Shown in pieces: positions 1 to 14,100 of a DNA stretch of 64,000 bases. This stretch comes from Norana najaformis (taxonomy: Eukaryota > Annelida > Clitellata > Crassiclitellata > Hormogastridae), in contig OZ029928.1 in NCBI GenBank assembly GCA_964023275.1, forward strand, positions 17,813,599 to 17,877,598. Direction: 5' to 3'. The notes under the pieces are model-generated. The model searched no databases, was not told the DNA's origin, and was given only the letters and a program-made list of their open reading frames with translations. The translations under genes and the position numbers were made by a program. How positions within the stretch are numbered: position 1 is the first letter of the stretch; the number at the start of each line of letters is the position of its first letter.

Positions 1-2183
1 GTTGGTTTCAGACGAGGATGAAGAACTTTCGAAGTCCATGTGAACGGAGGCGGTGGATTCTTCGGACATGAAATCTGCGTTTTTGCTGTCGGAAGACCTC
101 GACTCTATTGAACTGTCAGCAGGATAGTTCCGTAAGTTCGACGACACATCATTCGTTGTTGAATCGCGATCTGACTTTTGATCAGTCGTGGAGATGTCTC
201 CAGCGAGATCATTTACTGTCTGTGAAGAAGGCATGGTGAATTCTGCAGGTGGTTCTTCGTCTCTGCGGCCGTCATCAACCGGCCTCCATTCTTGACTGTG
301 GACGCTGGAAGCAAATATGGAATTGTCAGTGTCTGCGAAGTGTGTTTCGAAAGGCGCGTTGTGCATCTGCTCAGCTGCGTTTTCACCCAACTGTGCACCA
401 GAAGGGTCAGTAAATAGGTTGGTTCGTTCGTTGTCTGTCGCTTCGTTTTGAGATGTTGTCTCTTCTTGATATGTGGCGCCTAAAATCTCTTCCTCCCAGT
501 AACTCTTGACCAAATTCGTACCATCATCGGCTTCGTTTGAAGCTGTTTCCTGGTCCTGCACCGTCTCAGGGGCTTCGTGATCAATTTCTTCGCGATCGTG
601 CACAACATGATCTTCATGATCAATCGTGAATATCTGATCTTTGTACTGCAAAGTGTGTTTGTCCAACTCAGTTGAGGGCGATTCTTGAAGTTCTAGTTCC
701 CCGGTATCTCGACTTATACCATCGCCATCGTGATTTTCTTCACGGGAGGTGGGTTCTTCGTAAAAAGAATCGAGAACTTTGTTGTTCTCATTGTATTCGT
801 TGAGCTCAGAAGACGACTCTTGACCTTCTGGGGTCTCCAAATCGAGGACACTGATCTGAGCAGTCGATGTTAATTCCTCAGAATCCATGCCAGAAGATTC
901 TTCGTCCGCTTTAAAAGACCCCAAAGTATCGGACTCCCATCGGAAGTCGCCTTCGATGTTTCCCACCAGCCCATCTCCGGCTTCCCCTTCGGAACTTTCC
1001 GCTTCACCAGTTGGCTCCACTCTCCAGTGATTCTCTTGCAATTTCCACGTCAAACCACCCGACTCAACCACAACCCGTCCACCGGAAGGGTCCTCGACGC
1101 TCGCCCCATCATCGGCCGCTGCATCGTCATCACAGACCGTGACGACGTCACGGTCTGCTGCACTTGATCCTTCCTCACTCGATTCGAATTGTACGTTGAT
1201 CTGGCGCTTGATTTCGTCCAAGCGATCTTCACCGTTGAGACGGTATCCATTCAGGAACAGCAAACTGCCATCCTTACCATCACAGTTCGAAGCCTCCTCT
1301 TCCTGTGTCATCATCCCTTGGGGCGTGAATGGCCCTGTCGTGACCACTACTTCCACCGGGGAATCAGACGTCTCTGCAGAAGACGCCACCATCAGCTCCT
1401 TCACAAGAACACCCAGCTGGTCTTCGACGAATTTGCTAACGAATTTCCTAAGTACCTGAGATTCCGACGCGGTCGCGTCGTTTCCCGAGACAGTTATCTT
1501 CACCCGGACGCCATCGGATGAAGGGTCCTCGCTTTCTTCGTCTGGTGAGTTCGTCTCGCCGCTTTTCTCTTTTACAAGCACATCCGGAACAGCCGGAAAC
1601 GGCGCCAGGGAGCATTTCTCCGACAATACCAACCGATCGTTGAGACCATTGATCAGAGTCTCCGTGTGGACGCCGTACCCCATTCTCCCGCTCGTGAAGA
1701 CGCTCTCAGTCAGCCGGGCGAGCGCGTCCATCACCTGGTTGAGCTCCTTCAGCTCGCCAAGGTTCGTGCATTCCATCAGCAGCAGGAGGAACTCAGTGAA
1801 GACGACTCTGACGAGCTGCTGGCCTTGCTCTTCGTTCAACATCTCCATCTGGACGCGGTCCGTTTTGTCCTCCGGCATCCGAATCACGCGCACCTGGAAA
1901 GCCCCGCTGAGTCTCGCCTCCTGTTTGTCGCGGCTCCTGTGCTTGATGAACGGCGCTAGCGTTTCGAGGCGGATATTCCGAAGCAGAACGAAGATCAGCT
2001 CCTTCAAGGCATTTTCCATCTCCGATTCAGACGCACCATCAGAGCCATTCGTGGAGTCTGTAGAGATGTCGTCCTTCTTGTTCTCCGAATCGGCGCTTGC
2101 TCCTGAGCCGCCGATGACGCCTGTTGGAGGTTCCACGGCTAAACTACGACTCTTGTAGCTCAGGTACTGAAGCAGGACATCAT
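1..2183 (-). CDS. EDEM3: EDEM3 exon 22: long acidic C-terminal tail (open at window edge)
   Basis: One open frame of about 728 codons runs from the acceptor at 2184 to base 1 without a stop. The first ~170 residues look folded: a hydrophobic helical region ([21 protein letters not shown], split here as [10 protein letters not shown] plus [11 protein letters not shown]) and a second one ([19 protein letters not shown]). The rest is rich in Glu, Asp and Ser. Human EDEM3 has a much shorter acidic tail ending in an ER-retention signal; whether one exists here lies beyond the window. Codon use is GC-richer than the surrounding introns, as expected for coding DNA. I do not recognise the folded part as a named domain. 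Confidence 0.82.
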
Positions 2184-5100
2184 CTAAAGACAAGAACCAT
2201 GCATGTAGCTCCTACATCATAATTCGTGTAGCTCCTATAGAACAATAAACACAGCCCCAACAGAAGCTTATCAAGTAACTTTACTTCATTTATAATATAA
2301 ATATAATATATAATATAAATATATAAAAATATAAATCTTTGCTCAGTCCCTTGATCTGATTTACCACAAGCAGCTGGCATAAAATAGTCTGTGGTGTAGC
2401 CAATCCTCGGCACAAGGACGGTTGAAAACAAGACAAATCTAGATCTAAATCTTCAAAATATCTCAGCACTACAGAAAAAACAGCTTATTCACAAATGCTA
2501 TGCGAAATCAAGTCAAAACAAGCCAAGCTGTGTGGTCAGTTTCAAGTGATTTGACCAGAGAAGAGCCACACGTGGACAAGAATGAGAGTTGACAAGTTGA
2601 CAAGTCCGACCTGCACCTGATGAATTTCGCACTATACACGGCCTGGAGACATGCCTAGAACAGACACACAGCTGGCATTTTTTTGGAAAACAGCAACACC
2701 CCATAGCAGGGCAGACCACAGATGATGATAGAAAAAAGAGCGCTTTGAGAAGTACACAAGAACACAGAGAAAGTGCCATAAAAATGATTAACTAATCATA
2801 AATCATGATCTTACATGATGATAAATAGAAAAGCAAACGAATTGTCCATTTCAAAAGAACTGCAGATGAAAAAGCAACAGAAGAACAAAATCTGATAACA
2901 ATAATAATAATAATAATATACAGTAATACCGGAGATGGTAGAGAAACAGGTTACCTTTTTCAACGTTTATCTATAACATTACAGCGTTTCAATGCAGTCG
3001 CCTTCCACAGTACATTTGTGGTGCCGAATCCAGACGAGGATTAGCCATTCCAGAATCCCTCTCTCTTTTTCTCCGGAAATTTTTGAACAACCAAGGGATT
3101 ATACTTACCTTGGTAAAAAAAAATAATAATAAAAACAATAATAATAATAATAATAACAATAACAACAACAACAATAATATATAATAATAATAATAATCAT
3201 AAGTCTGCCGGTACACAACACCGCCAATCAACAACGTACCAGACTTCTTGAATCTTTCGCTGACGTATACAACAAGGTAGGGGTTGTTGACGAGGGACTC
3301 CTGAAGGACCTTGGCCTCCGAATGGAAGAGGAAGACAAGTGGAATGATAATGTCGGACTTTCCGTCGCCGGACATGGAGAAGAGAGGTGAAGAGTCGGCA
3401 CTCGACTGCGAGTTGTTATCTACGAAACAGACGCTACATTAACTCACTGTGTTATCTTTAAAATTAACATGCAACTCTCAGGTAAATAATAATAATAGTA
3501 GTAGTAGTAATAATAATAGCAATAATAACAATAATAATATAATAATTATAATAATAATCATAATAATAATCATAATAGTAATAATAATTAATAATAATAA
3601 TATAATAATAATAATATAATAATAATCATCATAATAATAATCATAATAACTATAATGATAATCATAATAATAATATAATATAGTAATAATTATAATAATA
3701 ATCATAATAATAATAATCATCATCATAATAATAATCATAACAGTTTTTATTTTGTTTTTTTTTAGCACTAACAGTTTTTTATTTTTGTTTTTTTAGCACC
3801 CCAAGGTACATATGATCCCTCAGGACTTTAAAACTTATTATAACAATATATAATATTAATAATAATCATAATAATAATAACTTCTAAACTTCTAATGCAT
3901 CGGTGTCTATTGCACAAGGCATCAACTGATGGCGCACCAAAACCAAGCCACAATCAGGTCGATATCCAGAAGGTCAGTCCGCACAACAGAGAGGCACCCT
4001 ATGGTGGATAAGCAATTTGAAACAGGTAAGTTTTAAGTTGAGAACGAAATGACAGAAGCGACTGAGCAGAATGGACAGACACAGGGAGGCAATTCCAAAA
4101 TTTTGGTCCAGCAACCTAACAGTTCTAGTTCTAGGTAGCACCTAACAGTTCTAGTTCTATGTAGCACCTAACAGTTCTAGTTCTAGGTAGCACCTAACAG
4201 TTCTAGTTCTAGGTAGCACCTAACAGTTCTAGTTCTAGGTAGCACCTAACAGTTCTAGTTCTAGGTAGCACCTAACAGTTCTAGTCCTAGGTAGCACCTA
4301 ACAATTCTAGTCCTAGGTAGCACCTAACAGTTCTAGTTCCAGGTAGCACCTAACAGTTCTAGTTCCAGGTAGCACCTAACAGTTCTAGTTCTAGGTAGCA
4401 CCTAACAGTTCTAGTTCCAGGTAGCACCTAACAGTTCTAGTCCTAGGTAGCACCCAACAGTTCTAGTTCCAGGTAGCACCTAACAGTTCTAGTTCCAGGT
4501 AGCACCTAACAGTTCTAGTTCTAGGTAGCACCTAACAATTCTAGTTCTAGGTATGATATCCAAAATTTAGGTCTGCTGTAAGCACCATGTTAACTGATCC
4601 TGTCATCTACAAACTAAAGACGTCAAGAAATTCTAAGGTTACCTCTTAACAATGCTCATTTTATTATCTAAAAACTCTCGGGGTACCCGTAGAGAAGACA
4701 TCATGAAAAATCCCTGTCCAAGAAGCCAAAGAGACCAGCAGACAAGCTCTGGTTGATAAGCAACCTGAAAAGACGAGATTAAAAAAGGATTAATCTAAGA
4801 CCACTAACCAAAGATGATGCCACCAACAGCTCCTGCATTCTGTAGATGTCTGGCCTGCAATGAAAGCACATCAACTTCTTCATCTTAAGTCATTTTAGCC
4901 AATTTAGCTTATGACGCCGAGAGTATGGGTTCAAGCCTCCTCCCCTGAAATGATTACTGTGTAGGGACCTTGAGCAACAAGTCTCCAACCACAAACGTCG
5001 ATGCTCTGACAAGCCTTAACCGTATGACAAGACTGGGGTCTTTGAAATACATACAACTCTCATGTTGTAATTGTAATTGTAAACCGAGATTTATAAAGCA

Positions 5101-8100
5101 CCTCTCAGATGATAAACTCAACAGAGGTGCTTCCGACCCGAAAAAGTAAAATCACTGTTAAACAGTACCGTCTTCGGGTGCCTGCAGAATACTGGTAGGG
5201 GGAGATAAAAGGAGCTCAAGTTGCAATTCAAGGTTGATGATGATGATGATGACGACGACGACGAGGATTATGATAATAATAAAAATAATAATAATAACAA
5301 TAATAATCATAATAATAATAATAACAATAATAAGGAACTTCTAACACCCTCCTGGTGTTATCCATTCTGAAGATGTGTCCAAACAGATTTAATGGAAAGC
5401 AAACTAAATCTCTCTGGACACATTTCCACAACGGACAACACCAGGACGATCAAACAAGTGGTGTTTGGAATGAAGGATTGCAGAGGGATCAAAGGCAGAT
5501 CGAACACAGAATGGCTGGATGACATCAGACGCTGGTGAGGGACGGAAGTGCACAGGTTAAGTCTGTTGGCAACGACAGAGGACTCTGGGTTGTTGGGCCG
5601 GGAGCGCCTCTGAGGAGTTTATCTTGAAGTGGTGCTTTATAAAATTTTCAATTAAATTACGTTACATTACAGTGGAAACAGCGGAAAAGTCTGAATGTTG
5701 ATTCGATGGTTTACCTTATCAACAAACATGCAGTCACCGCGTTCCACCATGACAAACTTGCTGGCCACCTCCGCTTGGTTTGTCAGCGGCTGGCAACCCC
5801 GAAGTGGTTCTGCGATCGCCAGTTGTCCTTCGATCTGAAAATTCGATCATGTCATATTAAAGTGCGGTCTTAGATCAGATATGATAAAAAATGTAACAGT
5901 TAAATATTTGGAACAGCTGTTAGAGCTAAATTTCCTTTTAAAAGTCAGTGGGTAGAAGTCAAAACAAACAGATAAGTCAACAGATTGGATAAGATCCAAA
6001 CTCTGTGTTGGAAATCAGCAGATGAGAAACAAAAGCGACAGAAAAGTCTGCAAACATTAAACCACAGTAAAAATGTTTTCATAAAAAACTTCTGTGACAG
6101 CAGATTAGCACCAAAAACCTAAAGGGAAGTCAACAGATTTGATCAGGGCCAAGTAACACCACAGCAAACAGATTAGATTAGTTTTTCCAGTGGTAACAAA
6201 TAATCCTCTCTGAACCTTTTCTCTTTCTACAGACAGCCTATTGGATAAGAAAGCCAGAACAGAACTCGGCTTGTAGCGTGAAGATTACAGGTTCGAGCCT
6301 CTTGTAAGACGGCTACTGCATCAGGACCTTGAGCAAGCCCTTCACTCACAGTTGCTCAGCGCCATCAATTGGGGCTTAGTCAATGCAGAAATAATAATAA
6401 TATAGGGGCAAAGTCAGATGGGACCAAAAATTGTGCCCCACCCAACCATCTCAGGCATTTCCCCCAAACAGTGTGCAACCCAGAGTTGTGTAGTTCCCTT
6501 CCTTCTAAACTGTTCTGGTCCAAAACAACTTACACCCGGATGGTTCTTTAGGTTGACTCCAAACTGGGCTGGTCCGGCTTTCAGTACGACGCTTCCAAAG
6601 AATGGAGGTGACATCAGTTGCACCACACGAGGCTCCAGAGACGCTAAAGAGCAAACAAAAATTCATTAATAACAAAATGTACACCAAGTAACTGAACGGT
6701 ACTCAGATAACTAAAAAAGTCACCAGTGGCAGGCTCCCACATATGTAGATTCCCAACCAGACTTGACTGGGGACACAGTGTTAACGAGGCTACGTTGTAA
6801 CACAGTCATTTCCAAAGCTGGGTTAATTAATGAACCCCACTACATAATATCAGAACAAAGAGTGCCAAAAGAAGCTCCGGCATCCTTAAATAATACAAAC
6901 ATAAACTCTAGAGAAACACGTGGTAAACTAGCACAGACTGGCAAACACAAGGAATAAGTCGCTGGCCTTACCATCAGTCGTCTGTGCCTTTGACAGTTCG
7001 ATCATTTCTTGCATGAAGAGCAGACCTTCCGCACTGTCTTCTGGTGAGGCCGCCTACAAAACAAACAAAACCAAAGGTTAAAGGTTAAAAAGTTTCCGTT
7101 TTTGAAAACAGATTGAAAGCTAGCATTTATTATTATTTATTATTATTGTGACATAGAAACTCACCATGCATTTATCTGATTTGCTTAAACAGTTCATAAT
7201 GACCCCCAAATGAGGAAAACGTTCGACTTCTCTGACCTCGTTGGACAAGTGGAGCAGCTGGACTCTTCCGTCGCTCATCGTGACGATTCGTATTCCCATT
7301 CGGTTCAGTAGGGCAAGCTGGTCCTTGTTTCCAGCCATGAACTCCGTTGCTCGGAGACGCCGCGCCTCGCTGGAGAAACCATGGAAACACACAAATAGCG
7401 ATACCACGGAAACATAACAACAGCAGTACCAAGGCAACAGCACGATATTGCTCGGAGATGCCGAACCTCACCGCAGAAAAACCATGGAGACATTTTCTGC
7501 CCGTCTCAAGATGTTCCTCTTCAGAGTTCTGCAGCGCTTTGTGAGTTGCCTAAAAGGTGCTATAAAAATTTAGTGATACATACATACACTGGAATTATAA
7601 GAGAAATTCCCATTCATTCACTCCGCCACTGCCTTGTTTGGGGGTAGTGCCCGTCCCAAGCCTGCATAAAGGAGGAGGGCAATGTCAACAGCCTCTGATG
7701 CCATAAGATGTCGTTAAACAGCGGAACAACTACTATTCACAGCAGAAGCACAGACTGTCACGCACCTCGACTTGGGCTTTGGGCAAAGGTTCTCCACCAT
7801 GTTCTTGAGAGGTGAGCGCAAGTGGTGAGCGAAGTCAATCTTTCCTTTGAACAGGTGGCTCGTACTTGGACAGGTGTTGTGGAAGTCCAATTCTTCTTCG
7901 TCGTCGTCATTCCTCTCACTCTCCATCAGTCGCTCCGACTCCTGTTCAAAAAAAAGCCAATCATGCTTCCTCAATCACCCAATCAATCCAACAATCAACA
8001 GATTCATTAAAAATTCAGCGATTAATCAACAGACCAAACGACCAAAAATCTACCCATTGATCCGTCAGTCAGTCAATCAATTAATCAATCATTACTGAAT

Positions 8101-11100
8101 GGTCAACCAACCAATCAAGAAGAAAAAGAAGAGGAGCAGCCCCCTTAAGGTAACCACGAGAGGCAACCATAGTTATAAAGTGTCTTTTCTTGGCCTCAGC
8201 ATACGTGGGCATACGACGGCATATGAGGGCACACGAAGGCAGGCCAGTCCTCTACCTGGTCATCTGATCTTCCCATCTACAGTGTAAGGTTGCTGTACTC
8301 ATGCTTCGCTAGGGGCACAAGTGGCACAGAAATCTTAAAATATCATTCTGCTCTGGTTTCAATTTGAACCCTGAATCTCTGGGTTGACAGTCCAACATGC
8401 TAACTGCTAGGCTATCACACATACCCACCAAACAGCCGATATGTCAATCAATCAATCAATCATTCATTCAATCAATCAATCAGTCATTAATCACAAGAAA
8501 GCTTTCATACCAATCAATCAATCAATCAATAAGTAATGCATTTGTTAACACGCCATATATCCATCGACTGAGCGACGAATCGTAGGCAAAATCAATCTGT
8601 ATTTACAAGCAAGCTTTCATTCTCTATCCGTTGGTTTGAATCCCAATGGCACAAATTCTAACACAACACGATCCGGGATAAGAATCCAAATTTAATCTAC
8701 CCTTAGAATGAGACCACATCATAACAGGATCTTGTTAAAACACAGTTATTTATATGTCTCGCAAAGGTCGTGCTATCAAGAGCGCTCAGAGAGTTGCTGC
8801 TGGTACCGCTGGCAGTTGAGAAACTGTAGGACAGAAAGTGCAGATGCCCACCTCAGTCCTGTTACGCATGTTACTGTGCATGGACAGAAACAGCGGCAGA
8901 AGATGTGCTTCTGTCGTAAAGACGTAATCGTCGACGTTTAGAATCAGGTCTTCCTTTTCGGAGAACAGCAGATACAGGTATTTAAACGTCTCCGCCAAAA
9001 CGTAGGAATCCATCCTCAGAAACAGAAAACACAAAACTGTCAATATATTTGAAATTGTTTATCGAATCACCAACTACCAACAATCTAAATAGATACGACA
9101 GTTTCACCTAAAATATTACAAATGGCATCAAAGGGCAATTCAGAAGGGACAAATGTTCCTCTAAAGTATAATTTATATACAGACGGTTAATGCAATACGG
9201 CAATGTAAGCTCAAAACTGATTCACAGTCGAGTTTAATTTTATACAAAATAAACCCGAAAACATTTGAAAACATTTAGCTATTATTCCACATCGAATTCT
9301 GCATTCAGAGAACGGAACGGATAAGGCTTTAACGATCATAACATAGACAGCAACCAGTTTACACATTAGCAGACAGGCAACATTTGGTGTCAAAGGGAAA
9401 ATCAAACAGAACAAAACTGTTCAACTGAAAGGCTGCCCAATTGCTGTGCAAGTTGGAAAGTTAAATCACTGTCGCGTCAACTGCAAAATTCAGAGCAAAA
9501 ATGTCAACATTCCCTTAACTGTGTTTGAGAGGCCCTCCAAAGGTGTTATAAATGTACTCCAACGATTAAAGGTTCAAATGTGCCGAGCAGACTCCGTGTA
9601 ATAATGACCCTGCAGACTTGGCTTGTCTCTCAAATTGGGATTTACCAACTCTGCACACATACTAAGTGTAAAACATAAATAAATACGTTAATAAATAAAC
9701 ACGAAAATGTCACCATGAAAGATTCCTACTGGGTCTGCCTTATGACTCTATAAATAGAACTCAAATCTGTGTCATCATGGAAGATTGCTACTCGATCTGC
9801 CTTTTTATGACTCTATAACCAGAACTCAAATCTCAGTGTCATCATGGAAGATTGCTACTCGATCTGCCTTATGACTCTACATCCAGAACTCAAATCTCAG
9901 TTCATCAAGTGAAACAGATCACATGTTGTCAAGTCAAAGCGATATGGCTACTGCGAATTCTTACTGGTCCTCGTGTGTGCCAGTCGTAACGTCCTTTATG
10001 GCCGCAAATCCACACGGAACTCTCGCATGACGATCCAGATTTTCGATCACGGACTTCCCGACTTCAAGGTAATACGGATCGCCAGTTGCCTGTTCAAACA
10101 AACCATGTCAGAAATAAAAGAACCTCTCAGTGAATCCCGCAAAAGGATTCACATACTATATAAAATGCCAAGGTGCATACATTCAGACAAAATCCAAACC
10201 AGGTTGATACATTCCTGGCACTGAATTTGCAAACTCCGGATTTTTCCGGTTGTTTTTACTTATCCTGATGTTAAAAACTGAAGTATAATAAAGTATCATG
10301 AAACATCAAGTAAAGTAAGCAAAGTATCCCATATTCCACAAGTGAGACGTAGGGGAGGCGCTCATTTCCTTTCCTTGGCCCTTGAGCCGGCAATGGACGA
10401 ATCCCAAGGTCTTGGGCACGAGGCCAGAGCATCGCAGAACTTGCCGTTTACTTCCCAGCTTATGTAAAGTAAACTATCCCATATCCCACAAGCGAGACGT
10501 AGGGGAGGCGCTCATTTCCTTTCCTTGGCCCTTGAGCCGGCAACGGACGAATCCCAAGGTCCTGGATACGGGGCCAGTGTATGACAGAACTTGCCGTTTA
10601 CTTCCCAGCTTACGCCGGTATCAAATTCTACTGCTTGGTGACAGAGGCACGGTGTGAGCAAACAACTTGCCCAGGGTCGTTACACGGAGTCGAACCCACA
10701 ACCGCATGATCATTAACCAAACACTTTACCGATAGACCACTACGTCGCACACAAAGTATAATAAACTGACGAAATAAATATGTTACTTTGTAAATGAAAT
10801 ACGTGGACTCGAGGAATTCCGGCCGCAAAGGATGCTGTGCCCAGTGCACTCGAAAATCAGTCGTAAAAGCCTACACAAACACAGTTTATTGTAATGTAAT
10901 AACACAGAAGAAATTTCTATACCTCCATCATTCATCATCATCGCCACCACTACCACCGTCATCATCATCATCACCACCACGACTACCACAATCAATACTA
11001 ACACCACCACCACAATCAATACCACAATCACCACCACCACAATCACCACAATCACCACCACCACACCACCACCACCACCACCATCTCTGCCCACGGGCTC

Positions 11101-14100
11101 AAAGTTCGTAGCTGTCCACCATAAATTTAATTATTATTTTTGCATTTATTAAGAACCACTATCTAATGACTGAGCATCAACCAGTGATCCTGAGCAAATA
11201 TGAGTGAAGGACTTGCTCAAGGTCCTAAACGCAGTAACAGAAGCCTTACACATATCCGCACACAGCTCTCACACTTCAAGGGCCTCTGAGCTGTTTACTG
11301 AAAACTGTGCTATATAAATTGCACTACTCGGCTTGATTAGGAGTAGGCCAGCATAGCAGTTAATCCGAACTAGATTTTTTACCATTAAAAAATGATTACC
11401 TCTGGGAGGAAATTGTGTCTCAGCGTCACTTGGTAGAGCATTTCGTGAATTTCGATGGCCGACTTTAAATCACCCTTCAGTACCTAATAAGCAAAAACAC
11501 ACATCGTAATCATAAACTCAAGATTTCTACAGCGCCCAACGAAAGCTAAGTTACGGGATCCAGCTTATTTACAGGTGCATAGTCAAAACAAAATTGACAT
11601 GCAACAAGGGTTCAGTTCCAGGAATAGATCCAAGAGTCAGGCAGACAGTGAGACGGCTAATCGGATTCAAAATAATACTTACATGCCTCTATCAAAAGTA
11701 GAATTGACAGATACAATACAATATGATACAATATGGGGCATGGTAGCCGAATGGATAGAGTGCTTGGCTTGTAACATGGACAGTATGGGTTCGAGCCTCC
11801 ACCCCTGAGGCAGTTACAGTGTAGGGACCTTGAGCAAGTCCCTCACTCACAATTGCTTCATGCCTCAGATTCAGATTTACAGACCTTCCTCGCATAATAA
11901 ATGCAAAACAATAATAATAAAATAATAAATCACCCGTCCTCCAAGGTGTGGAACTTTCCAATCCTCGGAAAATCACCGTTTACAAAAATTGCTGTTCCGG
12001 CTGTTTACAAAATTATAAAGACGTGCGAGGCATTTAGAAAGGGTGCATTTTTGTCTGACATTCACACCAGATGGCAGCACTAACCTGGAGTCCAGGCCAG
12101 AAGGCAAGAAGCGAATCCATGAAATTGCGTGAGTTCATCTGCGGCCGATGCATGTGAACATCTAACATGAGTGGCCCATTGCTCACGTATTTCATCACGG
12201 CCTTGTAGTGCTACAGAAAAAACCAAACACAACTCGTCTGCACGCTTTACTTACTTGTTTATTCTCTGACATTTATGTAGCGCCACTATCTGTATCTAAT
12301 ACACCACGGCTGATTGATACAAGCTGAGCCCGAAAACTTTACACATTAACCGTCTCTGGAGGTAGGACAAGAATCGTGACCTTTTGACAGGGAGTACTGT
12401 GGCTTTTTACAGTAAATAGTAACTAGACTTGATTGTCTGACAGTAGATAACATTGAAAAATGCCCCAATTATTATTATTATTATTGTTTTTATTATTATT
12501 ATTACAAAGATTTTTAACACATACTGCAAATCTGAAGCACAAAAATGCCAGTTTCTGTCCATAAGCATTCAAGTCTCTGTGCTTATCATACATTACTTTG
12601 ACAAGTTGATCTTTTACAAGTTGACCTTTCACAAGTTGACCTTTCACAAGTTGACCTTTTACAAGTTGACCTTTTACAATTTGACCTTTTACAAGTTGAC
12701 ACTCTGCAGTAAGCAACCCACACGGTGACTGTCCCTGAGATGGCTTTAATCAGCTACGTAAGCACTACACTGTAATACACAAATGACTACTTTACATGAC
12801 ATGCTCTGTTCTAGTAAAGCTTCTTCAACCTACGGATCCAGTTTCCAGATGTCATACCTTATTAAATCTTTCTAGATAGATATCCTTGCCCAGCATGATG
12901 TATCCCTTAAGAAGATACTCGTAATATGAATCGATGCCTGCTCCGATACCACTCTCTGCAACAAACATCACAATTTTTATGTAATGTAATAATTGATACA
13001 GCATCGTAAGGAACAACTACTTGTAAGAAACAACAAACATCATCATTTGTATGTAATGTAATAATCAATACAGCATCATAAGGAACAACTACTTGTAAGA
13101 AACAACAAACATCATCATTTGTATGTAATGTAATAATCAATACAGCATCGTAAGGAACAACTACTTGTAAGAAACAACAAACATCATCATTTGTATGTAA
13201 TGTAATAATTGATACAGCATCGTAAGGAACAACTACTTGTAAGAAACAACAAACATCATCATTTGTATGTAATGTAATAATCAATACAGCATCGTAAGGA
13301 ACAACTACTTGTAAGAAACAACAAACATCATCATTTGTATGTAATGTAATAATTGATACAGCATCGTAAGGAACAACTACTTGTAAGAACAACAAACATC
13401 ATTTATATGTAATGTAATAATTGATACAGCATCGTAAGGAACAACTACTTGTAAGAAACAACAAACATCATCATTTGTATGTAATGTAATAATCAATACA
13501 GCATCGTAAGGAACAACTACTTGTAAGAAACAACAAACATCATTATTTGTATGTAATGTAATAATCAATACAGCATCGTAAGGAACAACTACTTGTAAGA
13601 AACAACAAACATCATCATTTGTATGTAATGTAATAATCAATACAGCATCGTAAGGAACAACTACTTGTAAGAAACAACAAACATCATCATTTGTATGTAA
13701 TGTAATAATTGATACAGCATCGTAAGGAACAACTACTTGTAAGAACAACAAACATCATTTATATGTAATGTAATAATTGATACAGCATCGTAAGGAACAA
13801 CTACTTGTAAGAAACAACAAACATCATCATTTGTATGTAATGTAATAATCAATACAGCATCGTAAGGAACAACTACTTGTAAGAACAACAAACATCATTT
13901 GTATGTAATGTAATAATCAATACAGCATCGTAAGGAACAACTACTTGTAAGAAACAACAAACATCATCATTTGTATGTAATGTAATAATTGATACAGCAT
14001 CGTAAGGAACAACTACTTGTAAGAAACAACAAACATCATCATTTATATGTAATGTAATAATCAATACAGCATCGTAAGGAACAACTACTTGTAAGAACAA

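Noticed and set aside
4118-4556. CRISPR array
   Set aside because: Direct repeats follow each other without unique spacers and lie in an animal intron; no cas genes. The same applies to the arrays at 12958, 19798 and 36195.
11737-11811. tRNA gene
   Set aside because: Cloverleaf-like head with A and B boxes, but the same sequence recurs with SINE body and tail many times; it is a SINE head. The same applies to the heads at 28490, 31560, 41440 and 60015.
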